Below the pieces are notes generated by a model. It was not told the origin of the DNA. It worked only from the letters and a program-made list of their open reading frames with translations, and ran no database searches. Positions 7,201-13,955 of a stretch of 17,092 nucleotides of DNA are shown here, one piece after another. How positions within the stretch are numbered: position 1 is the stretch's first letter; each line of letters opens with the position of its first letter. Source of the DNA: BRH-c25 sp029553855 (lineage in GTDB: Bacteria; Bacillota; Clostridia; Lutisporales; Lutisporaceae). The stretch covers positions 1-17,092 of the forward strand of contig DAOSQO010000037.1 of the NCBI GenBank assembly GCA_035375865.1, given 5' to 3'. The position numbers were made by a program, and so were the translations under genes.

Positions 7201-8949
7201 TTATTTATTGTTATACTCTGCAAGTTTTCTGTATAATGTAGTCTTGCTTATACCCAAAACCTTTGCGGCTTTTAACTTTCCTTCGGTTGAACTTCCGTAC
7301 TTTTCTATTGCTTTGTTTATTATATTTTCTTCAATAGTCTTTAATGGCAATACCCTTGAATCTTCCGATGCAGAATATCTGTCACCTTTGCTTCTTAGAA
7401 ATTTCTTGGGAAGGGAGTCGGCTGTAATTACTTCGCCTTTATTAACGGTAATAAGGTATTGGACCAGATTTTCAAGTTCCCTTACATTCCCGTGCCAGCT
7501 GTATTGATTTAAAATATCCATCGCTTCTTTGCTTATAGTTTTGTTTTCTATTTTATAATTCTCGGCATATACACCTATGAAGTGCCTGACCAGCAAATCC
7601 ACATCCCCCTTCCTATCCCTCAGGGGAGGCACGGTTATGGGTATGACGTTCAATCTATAGTACAAGTCTTCTCTGAAATTACCTTCGGCAACCATTTTCT
7701 CAAGGTTCTTGTTAGTTGCTGAAATTATCCTTACATCTATAACTTTTTGCTTAATTCCGCCAACCCTTTCAATGGTCCTGTCCTGCAACACCTTCAATAT
7801 CTTAGCCTGCAGATAAAAAGGCATATCTCCTATTTCATCCAAAAATATCGTACCGCCGTCTGCCAGCTCAAACTTACCCGGCTTTCCTGATTTGTTCGCT
7901 CCCGTAAATGCTCCGGTTTCATACCCGAAAAGTTCACTTTCCAGCAATTCCTTCGGTATAGCTGCACAGTTAATGGAGATGAAAGAATTTTCACTTCTGT
8001 CGCTGGCACAATGTATGGCTCTTGCAAACAGTTCTTTCCCGGTGCCGCTTTCGCCTAAAATCAATATGTTAGCCTTATTGTTGGATACAGTCTTTGCCAA
8101 TCTGATTGTATCAATAAGGGCGCTGCTTTTTCCTATAATACTGTCAAAGGTAATCTGCTTATTCTGGAAGGCTTTGCTATATATACGGCTTCCAATATTA
8201 TCCACCTTCTTAAAGCTTATTACCAACCCTACATTTTCATTATTGTTGTTCATAGCAGTTATAAAGATATCATGCACTTTGTCCTTGATTTTGACTTCGT
8301 CATAAGAAGTGTATTGGTTGCTATGCAGAATGCTTTTAACATCTAAGTCCGGGATTACTTCCCCAATGGTTCTGCCCTTTATGGACTCTTCATTCGTCCC
8401 GAGTATCTTCAATGCATGCATGTTCACATTTGTGATCCTGCTCTCATTATCCAATATTATATAGCCATCGGATATAGTGCTAAGAATCTGATCCAGCATT
8501 ATATTCTGTGTTTTTATTTTTTCCAGCATAATATGCTCGGCAAGCTTTGAAGATATTAATTCGCACATCCCCTGAACAAAAGATAAAAGCGATTCCCTCT
8601 TGGTAATAAACTTTTCTCTTTGATCATAATTCCTGCATATCAACCCCATAACTCCAATTACCTTGCCGTCTAAAATTATAGGACAGTCAAGCCCCGCAGT
8701 TTCGGTGCATTCTTCCCTCTCGCTGCATTTGGCGCACATCACGTCATCTCTCGGGTTTAATACCATTATATGCTGGCCTGTTTCAGCTACCCTCTGCATT
8801 AGCCCTTCTGACACGGCTTTTACCCTATCGACAGTTCCCGCTACTATTGTCAGGTTTTCATCCACTATTAAGCTTTCAATGTCAAGAGAATTGGTTATCG
8901 CTTCTGAAACTGTTTTTATAAATTCTTTAATATCAGATAATTGTGCCAT
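7201..8949 (-). CDS. Sigma-54-dependent transcriptional activator (sensor-PAS-AAA+-Fis HTH)
   Basis: Enhancer-binding protein that activates sigma-54 RNA polymerase by ATP hydrolysis, 582 residues. Residues 1 to about 140 form a GAF-like sensory region with a cysteine cluster at Cys72, Cys75, Cys81 and Cys89. A PAS domain follows (about 150-250, L-S-T-I-S-D-G-Y-I-I-L-D). The AAA+ module has Walker A G-E-S-G-T-G-K-E (299-306), the sigma-54 contact loop G-A-F-T-G-A (346-351) and Walker B with Asp371-Glu372. The Fis-type helix-turn-helix is at the C-terminus (K-A-A-K-V-L-G-I-S-K-T-T-L-Y-R-K-L). No receiver domain is present, so it senses a ligand rather than a kinase. The ATG at 8947-8949 follows GGGGGGAG; a start ten codons upstream has no such site. 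It most likely controls the operon downstream of its own gene. Confidence 0.95.
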   Translation of the reverse strand: MAQLSDIKEFIKTVSEAITNSLDIESLIVDENLTIVAGTVDRVKAVSEGLMQRVAETGQHIMVLNPRDDVMCAKCSEREECTETAGLDCPIILDGKVIGVMGLICRNYDQREKFITKRESLLSFVQGMCELISSKLAEHIMLEKIKTQNIMLDQILSTISDGYIILDNESRITNVNMHALKILGTNEESIKGRTIGEVIPDLDVKSILHSNQYTSYDEVKIKDKVHDIFITAMNNNNENVGLVISFKKVDNIGSRIYSKAFQNKQITFDSIIGKSSALIDTIRLAKTVSNNKANILILGESGTGKELFARAIHCASDRSENSFISINCAAIPKELLESELFGYETGAFTGANKSGKPGKFELADGGTIFLDEIGDMPFYLQAKILKVLQDRTIERVGGIKQKVIDVRIISATNKNLEKMVAEGNFREDLYYRLNVIPITVPPLRDRKGDVDLLVRHFIGVYAENYKIENKTISKEAMDILNQYSWHGNVRELENLVQYLITVNKGEVITADSLPKKFLRSKGDRYSASEDSRVLPLKTIEENIINKAIEKYGSSTEGKLKAAKVLGISKTTLYRKLAEYNNK

Positions 8950-9079
8950 GTATTCTCCCCCCATTCGTTCAATAAACACAAAACGCGCTGCATTTGCAAT
9001 CTTGACAAAAAAGCGTGTTCAATAATTTCTTCTTTATTCAGTTTTATAATAATTATACCAAAAATACCGTGAATTTTAT

Positions 9080-9108
9080 AGTATAAAAAACTGGGCGGCG
9101 CAAAACAA
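9080..9108 (-). promoter_or_regulatory. Putative sigma-A promoter of the sigma-54 activator gene
   Basis: TTGTTT (9103-9108) and TATACT (9080-9085) are separated by 17 bases on the minus strand, giving a leader of about 125 bases to the activator ATG. The -35 element lies inside the U-tract of the preceding terminator. A second TATAAT (9052-9057) lacks a good -35. Confidence 0.4.
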
Positions 9109-9143
9109 AACCACCTATCGATATAACTTTTATCAATAGGTGG
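9101..9143 (-). terminator. Rho-independent terminator of the rubrerythrin operon
   Basis: The stem CCACCTAT/ATAGGTGG, one mismatch, then GATA/TATC with a short loop (9111-9143), is followed on the minus strand by TTTTGTTTTG. It lies 30 bases after the stop of the ferritin-like gene and separates that operon from the sigma-54 activator gene. Confidence 0.85.
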
Positions 9144-9172
9144 CAACTATAGTCATCGGCTTTTGTTCTGAC

Positions 9173-9478
9173 TTATTTCTTTAGCTTCTTAATCTCTTCT
9201 TCTACTTCTTCGGCACCTTCGGCATAGAACTTTTCTTCATCAGGATCAAGTTCCTTAAGCAGCCTTAAAAACTCACCGGCATGCACCCTCTCTTCATCGG
9301 CTATATCCTTTAAAACCTCTATTGCCAGCTTGTTATCTGTTGATTCCGCCAATTGCATATAAAGCTGAACTGCTTCATATTCCGCGGAAATCATAAAGCG
9401 AATTGCTCTTATCAATTCCTGCTTGCTTATTTTATGATCTTTCGCAAGACCGGAAAAAGGATTCCCGAAATCAGGCAT
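9173..9478 (-). CDS. Ferritin-like protein of the encapsulated-ferritin (EncFtn) type
   Basis: Small di-iron helical protein, 101 residues, probably an iron oxidase. Two helices carry the metal residues: S-A-E-Y-E-A-V-Q-L-Y (31-40) and D-I-A-D-E-E-R-V-H-A-G-E-F (58-70). Glu33, Glu63 and His66 align by eye with Glu32, Glu62 and His65 of the Rhodospirillum rubrum encapsulated ferritin, and Tyr40 with its Tyr39. A single domain of this size supplies only half an iron site, so a dimer or decamer is expected. The C-terminus is acidic then lysine-rich, with no recognisable encapsulin-targeting peptide, and no shell gene lies in the window. GGAGGTG precedes the ATG. It follows rubrerythrin by 21 bases in one operon. 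A generic rubrerythrin-like label is the alternative. Confidence 0.85.
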   Translation of the reverse strand: MPDFGNPFSGLAKDHKISKQELIRAIRFMISAEYEAVQLYMQLAESTDNKLAIEVLKDIADEERVHAGEFLRLLKELDPDEEKFYAEGAEEVEEEIKKLKK

Positions 9479-9499
9479 ATTTTCACCTCCAAATTACAA

Positions 9500-9994
9500 T
9501 TAATATTTTATGAATCTATCTCCCGAAACACCGCAAATGCTGCATTTATCCGGACGCGCTTTTTCTATATTGCCGCATACGGGGCATAAGTAATAAAAAA
9601 CTTCTTCTGCTTCATCTATGTTTTCCAATGCTTCCTGATAGAGCCTTGCATGAACTTCTTCAGCTTTCATTGCATACTTAAATGAAGTCAAAGCGGCTTT
9701 GTTTCCCTCATTTTCAGCTGATTTTACAAAGTCCGGGTACATATCCTTATACTCGTAGGTTTCTCCTGCAACAGCATCTTTAAGGTTATCGGCTGTTGAC
9801 CCTATTTTCCCAGCTACTTCAAAATGTTTGAGAGCATGCAAGGTTTCGGCATCGGATGCAGCCTTGAATAGTTTGGCAGCATTAAGTTTTCCTTCTTTCT
9901 CTGCTTTCCTGGAATAGGCCAGGTACTTCCTGTTTGCCTGAGATTCTCCTGCAAATGCCTCCATTAGATTATCTATTGTTTTATTTTTGTCCAT
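9500..9994 (-). CDS. rbr: Rubrerythrin
   Basis: Cytoplasmic NAD(P)H-linked peroxidase of anaerobes, 164 residues, reducing hydrogen peroxide at a di-iron centre. The four-helix domain has iron ligands Glu17, Glu50 with His53 (E-x-x-H), Glu78/Glu81, and Glu112 with His115. The C-terminal rubredoxin-like domain binds one iron through Cys137, Cys140 (C-P-V-C-G) and Cys151, Cys154 (C-S-I-C-G), so this is the classical and not the reverse domain order. I place the start at the ATG at 9992-9994, which follows AAGGAGG; the open frame extends 12 codons upstream without a ribosome binding site. It is the first gene of an operon with the ferritin-like protein. A palindrome at 10026-10039 lies in its leader. 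Confidence 0.96.
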   Translation of the reverse strand: MDKNKTIDNLMEAFAGESQANRKYLAYSRKAEKEGKLNAAKLFKAASDAETLHALKHFEVAGKIGSTADNLKDAVAGETYEYKDMYPDFVKSAENEGNKAALTSFKYAMKAEEVHARLYQEALENIDEAEEVFYYLCPVCGNIEKARPDKCSICGVSGDRFIKY

Positions 9995-10025
9995 TTTCTT
10001 CCTCCTTATTATTAGACTTAGTGAG

Positions 10026-10039
10026 TACAAAGCTTTGTA
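10026..10039. repeat. 14-bp perfect palindrome upstream of rubrerythrin
   Basis: TACAAAGCTTTGTA is perfectly self-complementary and sits 32 bases before the rubrerythrin start, in its leader or promoter region. It could be an operator. It does not match the PerR box (TTATAATNATTATAA) well, so no regulator is assigned. Confidence 0.35.
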
Positions 10040-10086
10040 ACTTTAATCATTTGCCTGATATACTCTATTATTAATATTCTTTATTT

Positions 10087-10212
10087 TTATATTACATTAC
10101 TTATAGGCATTTCATCAAGCCTCCTTCTTATCTTCATTTCCCAAAGGTCCCAAAGGTCTGTCACCTGTGTTTGTTGACGAGATTCAATACGCGCCGAATC
10201 TTTTCCCGCAAA
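10087..10212 (-). other. Short open frame without a clear start, possibly a degraded gene
   Basis: In the 256 bases between rubrerythrin and the small coupled gene I find no full gene. One minus-strand frame is open for 41 codons between stops (TAA at 10213-10215 and at 10087-10089) and contains two D-L-W repeats from a tandem CCTTTGGGA. An AGGAGG lies inside the frame (about 10122), but the ATGs after it open only four to seven codons. It may be a remnant or chance. Confidence 0.2.
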
Positions 10213-10250
10213 TTAAAATCATCATTGACAAGGGCAATAAAAAGCTGTGA

Positions 10251-10463
10251 TCACTCTATTTCAATATTATTCAGCCTGCCTCCCGGTTTTGTCTTATTAA
10301 TAGGCTGTTCTTTCAGTTCCTGAGAATTTTCATTAATGCTCTTAAGCATTAATCTGCCTAAATCTTTTAAGCTATTGGATATCTCTGATGGCAAACAGTC
10401 CAATAACTTTTCTGCAGCGTTTAATTTGTATTTGACAATATTTTTAACAAGCGTTTCATTCAT
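10251..10463 (-). CDS. Small protein translationally coupled to the ArsA-like ATPase
   Basis: A 70-residue protein that I do not recognise. The first half is a probable amphipathic helix pair (repeated Leu/Ile spacing through about residue 45, with K-L-L-D-C-L-P in the middle), and the tail is polar with K-T-K-P-G-G-R-L. It has no signal peptide or membrane segment. The ATG at 10461-10463 overlaps the last codons of the ATPase gene by eight bases and is preceded by GGAAGTGA, so the two are very likely translated together. That suggests a partner or regulator of the ATPase. No terminator is evident downstream. Confidence 0.7.
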   Translation of the reverse strand: MNETLVKNIVKYKLNAAEKLLDCLPSEISNSLKDLGRLMLKSINENSQELKEQPINKTKPGGRLNNIEIE

Positions 10464-11631
10464 CTTTATCACTTCCAAAACATATTTTTAATGCTTCTTC
10501 CTCAAATTTAGCCTTTTTTATAGATAGATTCAAAAGGGTTCTCGGAAGAGTAATATTCCTTTTTATGTTTCCGGCCTTAATAATAAGCTCATCGCCCTTC
10601 TGGTTCAGAGATAGGTCATTTTTATCCAGGAAGGGAATTCTTATTGCCAGAACATAATTCTTTCCATCCTTATGAATTTCTTGTGTTCTTCCGTTATATC
10701 TTATTTCAACCGGGTTTTCCCCTCTAAAAATCTCCGTTGCCATTCTGTCAAGCATTGGTATTCCCACTACCTCATTTTCAAATAAAGGTGCATAATATAT
10801 CGGTATAGGTGCAAAGCTTTCAATTATGTCAACTTTGTATTTTTTCTGTATATCCTTCCAAACCTTGAAGTAGCTGTCTGTTACATTGTCCGGTATGACT
10901 CTGTTAACAACTACGGCATCTACATTAAAATCATAAATATTAAGATATGTGAAGCTTCTTTGGGCTTCTCTGATAACCATTTTTTCAGGATTGACAACAA
11001 TTCTTATACTTGTAATGTTCCTATCCGAGAATATCCGTTTCATATCATCAAGCTGATAGTACATATTGTCAATTTCATCAAGAACCTGCCCGGAGGGCAT
11101 AGGTATTTTCAGCAGGGATTCGGCAATCGGGCCTGCAACCTTTACAGCCTTCTTTTTAATTGGGAAAAGCTTTTCCATCCACCATCTCAACATTTCGGGA
11201 AAGCTTAAAAATGCCAAAGTTTCTCCTGTTGGCGCACAATCTATGATAATAGTATCAAATCTTCCTTCCTTATAATATTTTATTATCCTAAGAAGACTCA
11301 ACAAGTCTTCCATGCCCGGAAAGACAGTAAGCTCTTCTGTCGTTATATCCTTAATGGCTTTTGATGTAAAAAGCTCCGTCAGATATTTCTGTACCTTTCC
11401 CCATCCCTCTTCGACCTCATGTATTGCGTCTATTTCCTGGGCCCAAAGATTATTGCTTACCTCTATAGGCTCATTAGTTAGCTTCACATCCAGAGAATCC
11501 CCGAGGCTGTGCGCTGCATCAGTGCTGACAACAAGGGTTTTCAATCCGTTTTTTGCACTTTCCAGGGCTGTTGCCGCAGCTATGCTTGTTTTGCCGGTTC
11601 CGCCCTTGCCGGTATACAGTATTATTCTCAT
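10456..11631 (-). CDS. ArsA/Get3-family ATPase with C-terminal HSP20-like domain
   Basis: Soluble SIMIBI-class ATPase, 391 residues. The deviant Walker A G-K-G-G-T-G-K-T-S is at 8-16, Switch I S-T-D-A-A-H-S-L-G-D-S-L-D at 36-48, and Switch II D-C-A-P-T-G-E-T begins at Asp131. A beta-rich alpha-crystallin/HSP20-like domain fills about 325-388, as in many bacterial single-domain ArsA proteins. It lacks the arsenite-binding cysteines and the Get3 CxxC zinc motif (the only cysteines are Cys132 and one near the C-terminus), and no arsB, arsC or arsR lies nearby. An arsenite-pump role is therefore doubtful. A membrane-protein targeting or metallochaperone-like role is possible but unproven. AGGAGG lies seven bases before the ATG. 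A MarR operator sits in its upstream region. Confidence 0.9.
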   Translation of the reverse strand: MRIILYTGKGGTGKTSIAAATALESAKNGLKTLVVSTDAAHSLGDSLDVKLTNEPIEVSNNLWAQEIDAIHEVEEGWGKVQKYLTELFTSKAIKDITTEELTVFPGMEDLLSLLRIIKYYKEGRFDTIIIDCAPTGETLAFLSFPEMLRWWMEKLFPIKKKAVKVAGPIAESLLKIPMPSGQVLDEIDNMYYQLDDMKRIFSDRNITSIRIVVNPEKMVIREAQRSFTYLNIYDFNVDAVVVNRVIPDNVTDSYFKVWKDIQKKYKVDIIESFAPIPIYYAPLFENEVVGIPMLDRMATEIFRGENPVEIRYNGRTQEIHKDGKNYVLAIRIPFLDKNDLSLNQKGDELIIKAGNIKRNITLPRTLLNLSIKKAKFEEEALKICFGSDKDE

Positions 11632-11679
11632 AAAAAAACCTCCTGATAATATATTAATACTAAATGTTACTCTTTGCGA

Positions 11680-11709
11680 ATATTACGTTATACGAAGTTT
11701 TAATTGTAA
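11680..11709 (-). promoter_or_regulatory. Putative arsA-operon promoter overlapped by a MarR operator
   Basis: TTACAA (11704-11709) and TAATAT (11680-11685) are 18 bases apart on the minus strand. The 11-base core CGTTATACGAA (11686-11696) fills the spacer and is identical to the centre of the perfect operator upstream of marR. A repressor bound there would block polymerase. The operator match is clear; the promoter hexamers are only fair. Confidence 0.55.
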
Positions 11710-11713
11710 TAAG

Positions 11714-11733
11714 TGCCCATTTGGATATGGGCA
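11714..11733 (-). terminator. Weak hairpin directly after the marR stop
   Basis: TGCCCAT/ATGGGCA forms a 7-bp stem with a six-base loop immediately after the marR stop codon. The following minus-strand sequence (CTTATTAC) is not a true U-tract, so termination would be partial and some read-through into arsA is expected. Confidence 0.4.
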
Positions 11734-12219
11734 TTATTGAATATCTATTTTCTTTATGATTGTTTTGTCCTTGCCATCCGGTTCCGCATTAATCTTTTCT
11801 GTCTCCAGTCTGTTTATTATTTTGAAAACTGTCCTTATCAGGAACTGTTTTTCTTCTTGTGAGAGATCATCAAGAATCAATTTAAGATAGCTGAATATTA
11901 AATCCTTAAAATCCTTAATAAACTTCAAACCCGCATCAGTAAGGGTCAATATAACAATCCTTCTGTCTGCTTCGCTTCTCTCTCTGCTGATGTATCCGCT
12001 CTTTACGAGTCTATCCGCAATACCTGTGGCAGTACTCATCGGAGAATTTATATACTCTGTTAATTCCGTCATTGTGACTTCCTTATCCCTATCGAGAAGC
12101 AACATGGTGAAAATCTCGGTTTTAGAAAATTTCAAATCCATATTTATCCAATCGTTATGAAAGAAGAGCTTTTTTGCATTATCAATAAGCGTTTCTAAAA
12201 TATTGTCCAAATTGAGCAT
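11734..12219 (-). CDS. MarR-family transcriptional regulator
   Basis: Winged-helix DNA-binding protein, 161 residues, probably a dimeric repressor released by a small ligand or oxidant. The central wHTH reads M-T-E-L-T-E-Y-I-N-S-P-M-S-T-A-T-G-I-A-D-R-L, followed by the wing G-Y-I-S-R-E-R-S-E-A-D-R-R (the conserved D-R-R of MarR proteins). No cysteine resembling the OhrR sensor is seen. The start is the ATG at 12217-12219, after GGAGGAGG; a TTG five codons upstream overlaps that site and is unlikely. A perfect operator lies just downstream of its strong promoter, indicating autoregulation, and a second copy lies before the ArsA-like gene. The convergent evidence for the regulon is sequence-only. 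Confidence 0.93.
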   Translation of the reverse strand: MLNLDNILETLIDNAKKLFFHNDWINMDLKFSKTEIFTMLLLDRDKEVTMTELTEYINSPMSTATGIADRLVKSGYISRERSEADRRIVILTLTDAGLKFIKDFKDLIFSYLKLILDDLSQEEKQFLIRTVFKIINRLETEKINAEPDGKDKTIIKKIDIQ

Positions 12220-12234
12220 TACTTCCTCCTCCAA

Positions 12235-12255
12235 ATATTTCGTTATACGAAATAT
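12235..12255. promoter_or_regulatory. MarR operator (perfect inverted repeat)
   Basis: The arms ATATTTCGT and ACGAAATAT flank a three-base TAT centre. The site begins about ten bases downstream of the marR -10 element and ends just before the ribosome binding site, a classical self-repression position. Its core recurs at 11686-11696. Confidence 0.8.
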
Positions 12256-12264
12256 ACTGCTTTT

Positions 12265-12293
12265 ATTATATTTGCATTTATAGAATAAGTCAA
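12265..12293 (-). promoter_or_regulatory. Sigma-A promoter of marR
   Basis: On the minus strand TTGACT (12288-12293), a 17-base spacer and a perfect TATAAT (12265-12270). The start is predicted near 12258, adjacent to the operator. Confidence 0.85.
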
Positions 12294-12302
12294 CAATTAA
12301 TT

Positions 12303-13196
12303 TTAAAGAAATAATAAAACTACCCCTGCTATTGAAACAAAAGCCCCTAATATTTCTTTCGGAAGCACTTTTTCCTTAAAAATCATTATGGAAGCAGGTA
12401 TGATGATTACCGGCGACACTGATGAAATGGATGATACTATGCCTGCAGCAGTATATTGCAGAGCGATTAACGAAAGGGTAACCCCGATAAAGGGACCCAG
12501 CACAGCTCCTATGGCTATTTCACCTATCGCCTTTTTGTCGTCAAATGCGGCCCTTATTTCAGGCCATTTTTTTCTTGCGGTAATAATAACAGTAAAGCCT
12601 ATAAAAGCTGCAACCAGCCTTATCTGGGTGGCTGCAAAAGCATTATATGAGCCCATGCCAAATTTACTGAAAATCAATCCCAGGGCTTGCCCAAGCGCCC
12701 CTAAACAGGCATATACAAGGCCTTTTACCGGACGGTTGAACTCCACTTTTTTCTCCGCGGGATTCCGGCTTAGTATTACAAGACAAATACCTGCCATGGT
12801 TACGAGCATTCCCGCCAAACCCAGAAGGGATATTCTTTCTCCCATAATCAAATACCCAACCAACGCTGTTATTGGAGGAGCCGCCGACATAATAAGCAAC
12901 GATATTCTTGAGCCTATCTCCACAAAAGCTTCAAAAAGAAACATATCCCCCAGTACAAAGCCAAGCAAACCCGAAATCAACAGCCAAAACCATGTATGGC
13001 CTATTGCATCGGTAGGAAGGGCGAGACCCCTTGTCACAAATGAACAAATACTTAATAAAATGAATGCTACAAATAGTCTTAAGTAATTTACAGACAATGA
13101 ACCTACCTTTTTGCCCGCAGATTCAAAGGCAATTGCATTAAGTGCCCAGCATACGGCCGTAGCCAATGCTGCTATTTCCCCTATACGTGACTGCAT
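12303..13196 (-). CDS. EamA/DMT-superfamily transporter
   Basis: Integral membrane protein of about 297 residues with some ten hydrophobic helices in two homologous EamA halves. The first half contains A-V-C-W-A-L-N-A and ends at P-P-I-T-A-L-V-G-Y-L-I-M-G-E; the second ends at S-P-V-I-I-I-P-A-S-I-M-I-F-K-E. Members export metabolites such as amino acids or nucleosides, and the substrate here is unknown. Two starts are possible. The ATG at 13194-13196 has GGGAGG 12 bases upstream, rather far. The ATG at 13227-13229, 11 codons longer, has none. I chose the shorter. It has its own promoter and ends ten bases before the marR -35 element, so it is probably not in the marR unit. Confidence 0.9.
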   Translation of the reverse strand: MQSRIGEIAALATAVCWALNAIAFESAGKKVGSLSVNYLRLFVAFILLSICSFVTRGLALPTDAIGHTWFWLLISGLLGFVLGDMFLFEAFVEIGSRISLLIMSAAPPITALVGYLIMGERISLLGLAGMLVTMAGICLVILSRNPAEKKVEFNRPVKGLVYACLGALGQALGLIFSKFGMGSYNAFAATQIRLVAAFIGFTVIITARKKWPEIRAAFDDKKAIGEIAIGAVLGPFIGVTLSLIALQYTAAGIVSSISSVSPVIIIPASIMIFKEKVLPKEILGAFVSIAGVVLLFL

Positions 13197-13261
13197 AATG
13201 TTTTGCGTCCTCCCGATTTTCTCTTGCATACTTCAAGTCTATTCTGAGTCGCCACTATTTT

Positions 13262-13290
13262 ATTATATCTTCATCCGAATATAAATCCAA
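13262..13290 (-). promoter_or_regulatory. Sigma-A promoter of the EamA transporter gene
   Basis: TTGGAT (13285-13290), a 17-base spacer and TATAAT (13262-13267) on the minus strand, placing the start near 13255. Confidence 0.7.
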
Positions 13291-13355
13291 CCCCTCCTGC
13301 ATAAATCCGAAATGACCAGGTTCCTTATATCCAATTAATCACCCCGCCTTCAGGA

Positions 13356-13835
13356 TTACTTCAGGCTGACACCCATAATCGTATCATTGATTGTTCCATT
13401 TATATAATTGAATTCAATGTCCATCACTATATCCATATTCGTAAGAAGCACAGGCGTGTAAGCGGACTTTGCCTTTCCCGTGATTAATTCAAGATCGAAT
13501 TCTATCAGCTTTTCTCCCGCCTTTACCACCTGGTTCTGTTCTACGAAATATGCAAACCCCGCTCCCTTTAACTGAACCGTATCAACTCCTATATGAATCA
13601 GAATCTCAAGCCCATTCTCTGCTCTGATGCCGATTGCATGTCTTGTAGGAAACAATTGGATCACTTCTCCATCAACAGGTGAATAGACAATCCCTTCAGA
13701 GGGTATGATTGCTGCCCCGTCACCAACCATCTTTGATGCGAAAACTTCATCCGGAACCTTCTGCAAGTCAATTGCCTCTCCTTTGATTGGAAATTTGATT
13801 GAATATTGCTTCTTTGTTTTCAGAAAATTAAACAT
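13356..13835 (-). CDS. PTS glucose-family EIIA, free-standing
   Basis: Soluble phosphotransferase component of the Crr/glucose family, 159 residues, passing phosphate from HPr~P to EIIB. The beta-sandwich domain shows P-I-K-G-E-A (16-21), V-F-A-S-K-M-V-G-D-G (31-40) and P-V-D-G (53-56). The paired active-site histidines are His66 (P-T-R-H-A) and the phosphorylated His81 (I-L-I-H-I-G-V-D-T-V). Because the EIICB at 15470-16909 has no EIIA domain, this protein is its likely donor, as YpqE/Crr-type proteins are for such permeases. GGGAGG precedes the ATG. It lies 120 bases after glcT but has its own promoter followed by a terminator in the leader, so expression is probably conditional. No inducer-exclusion residues can be judged. 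Confidence 0.94.
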   Translation of the reverse strand: MFNFLKTKKQYSIKFPIKGEAIDLQKVPDEVFASKMVGDGAAIIPSEGIVYSPVDGEVIQLFPTRHAIGIRAENGLEILIHIGVDTVQLKGAGFAYFVEQNQVVKAGEKLIEFDLELITGKAKSAYTPVLLTNMDIVMDIEFNYINGTINDTIMGVSLK

Positions 13836-13857
13836 GTTCAGCCTCCCATATCACATT

Positions 13858-13892
13858 AAAAAAGAGCAGGAAAGTAACACTCTCCAGCTCTT
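13858..13892 (-). terminator. Intrinsic terminator in the EIIA leader (attenuator)
   Basis: The minus-strand stem AAGAGC/GCTCTT continues past a T-T mismatch into GGAGAG/CTTTCC (one wobble) with loop TGTTA. It is followed by six T residues, 22 bases before the EIIA start. It lies after the EIIA promoter, so it should act as an attenuator rather than a plain gene-end terminator. Confidence 0.75.
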
Positions 13893-13922
13893 GCTTTTCA
13901 TCACACGCCATCACTAAGTTTT

Positions 13923-13951
13923 ATTATATTTAATCACTGTGTCAAAGTCAA
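13923..13951 (-). promoter_or_regulatory. Sigma-A promoter of the EIIA gene
   Basis: TTGACT (13946-13951), 17 bases, TATAAT (13923-13928) on the minus strand, directly after the glcT stop. Predicted start near 13916. Confidence 0.8.
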
Positions 13952-13955
13952 TGAG

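Noticed and set aside
9002..9007. TTGACA on the plus strand as a -35 element
   Set aside because: No good -10 at 16-18 bases and no plus-strand gene for about 6 kb.
10026..10100. PerR box before rubrerythrin
   Set aside because: AT-rich stretches there do not match TTATAATNATTATAA closely enough.
9995..10250. CRISPR array or riboswitch in the rubrerythrin upstream region
   Set aside because: Only a single 9-bp tandem repeat is present, with no regular spacers and no known aptamer pattern that I can recognise.
10456..11631. Arsenic-resistance ATPase
   Set aside because: The metalloid-binding cysteines and all ars partner genes are absent.
12388..13086. 232-codon plus-strand open frame opposite the EamA transporter
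   Set aside because: Antisense shadow of a membrane protein gene that has a promoter on the minus strand.
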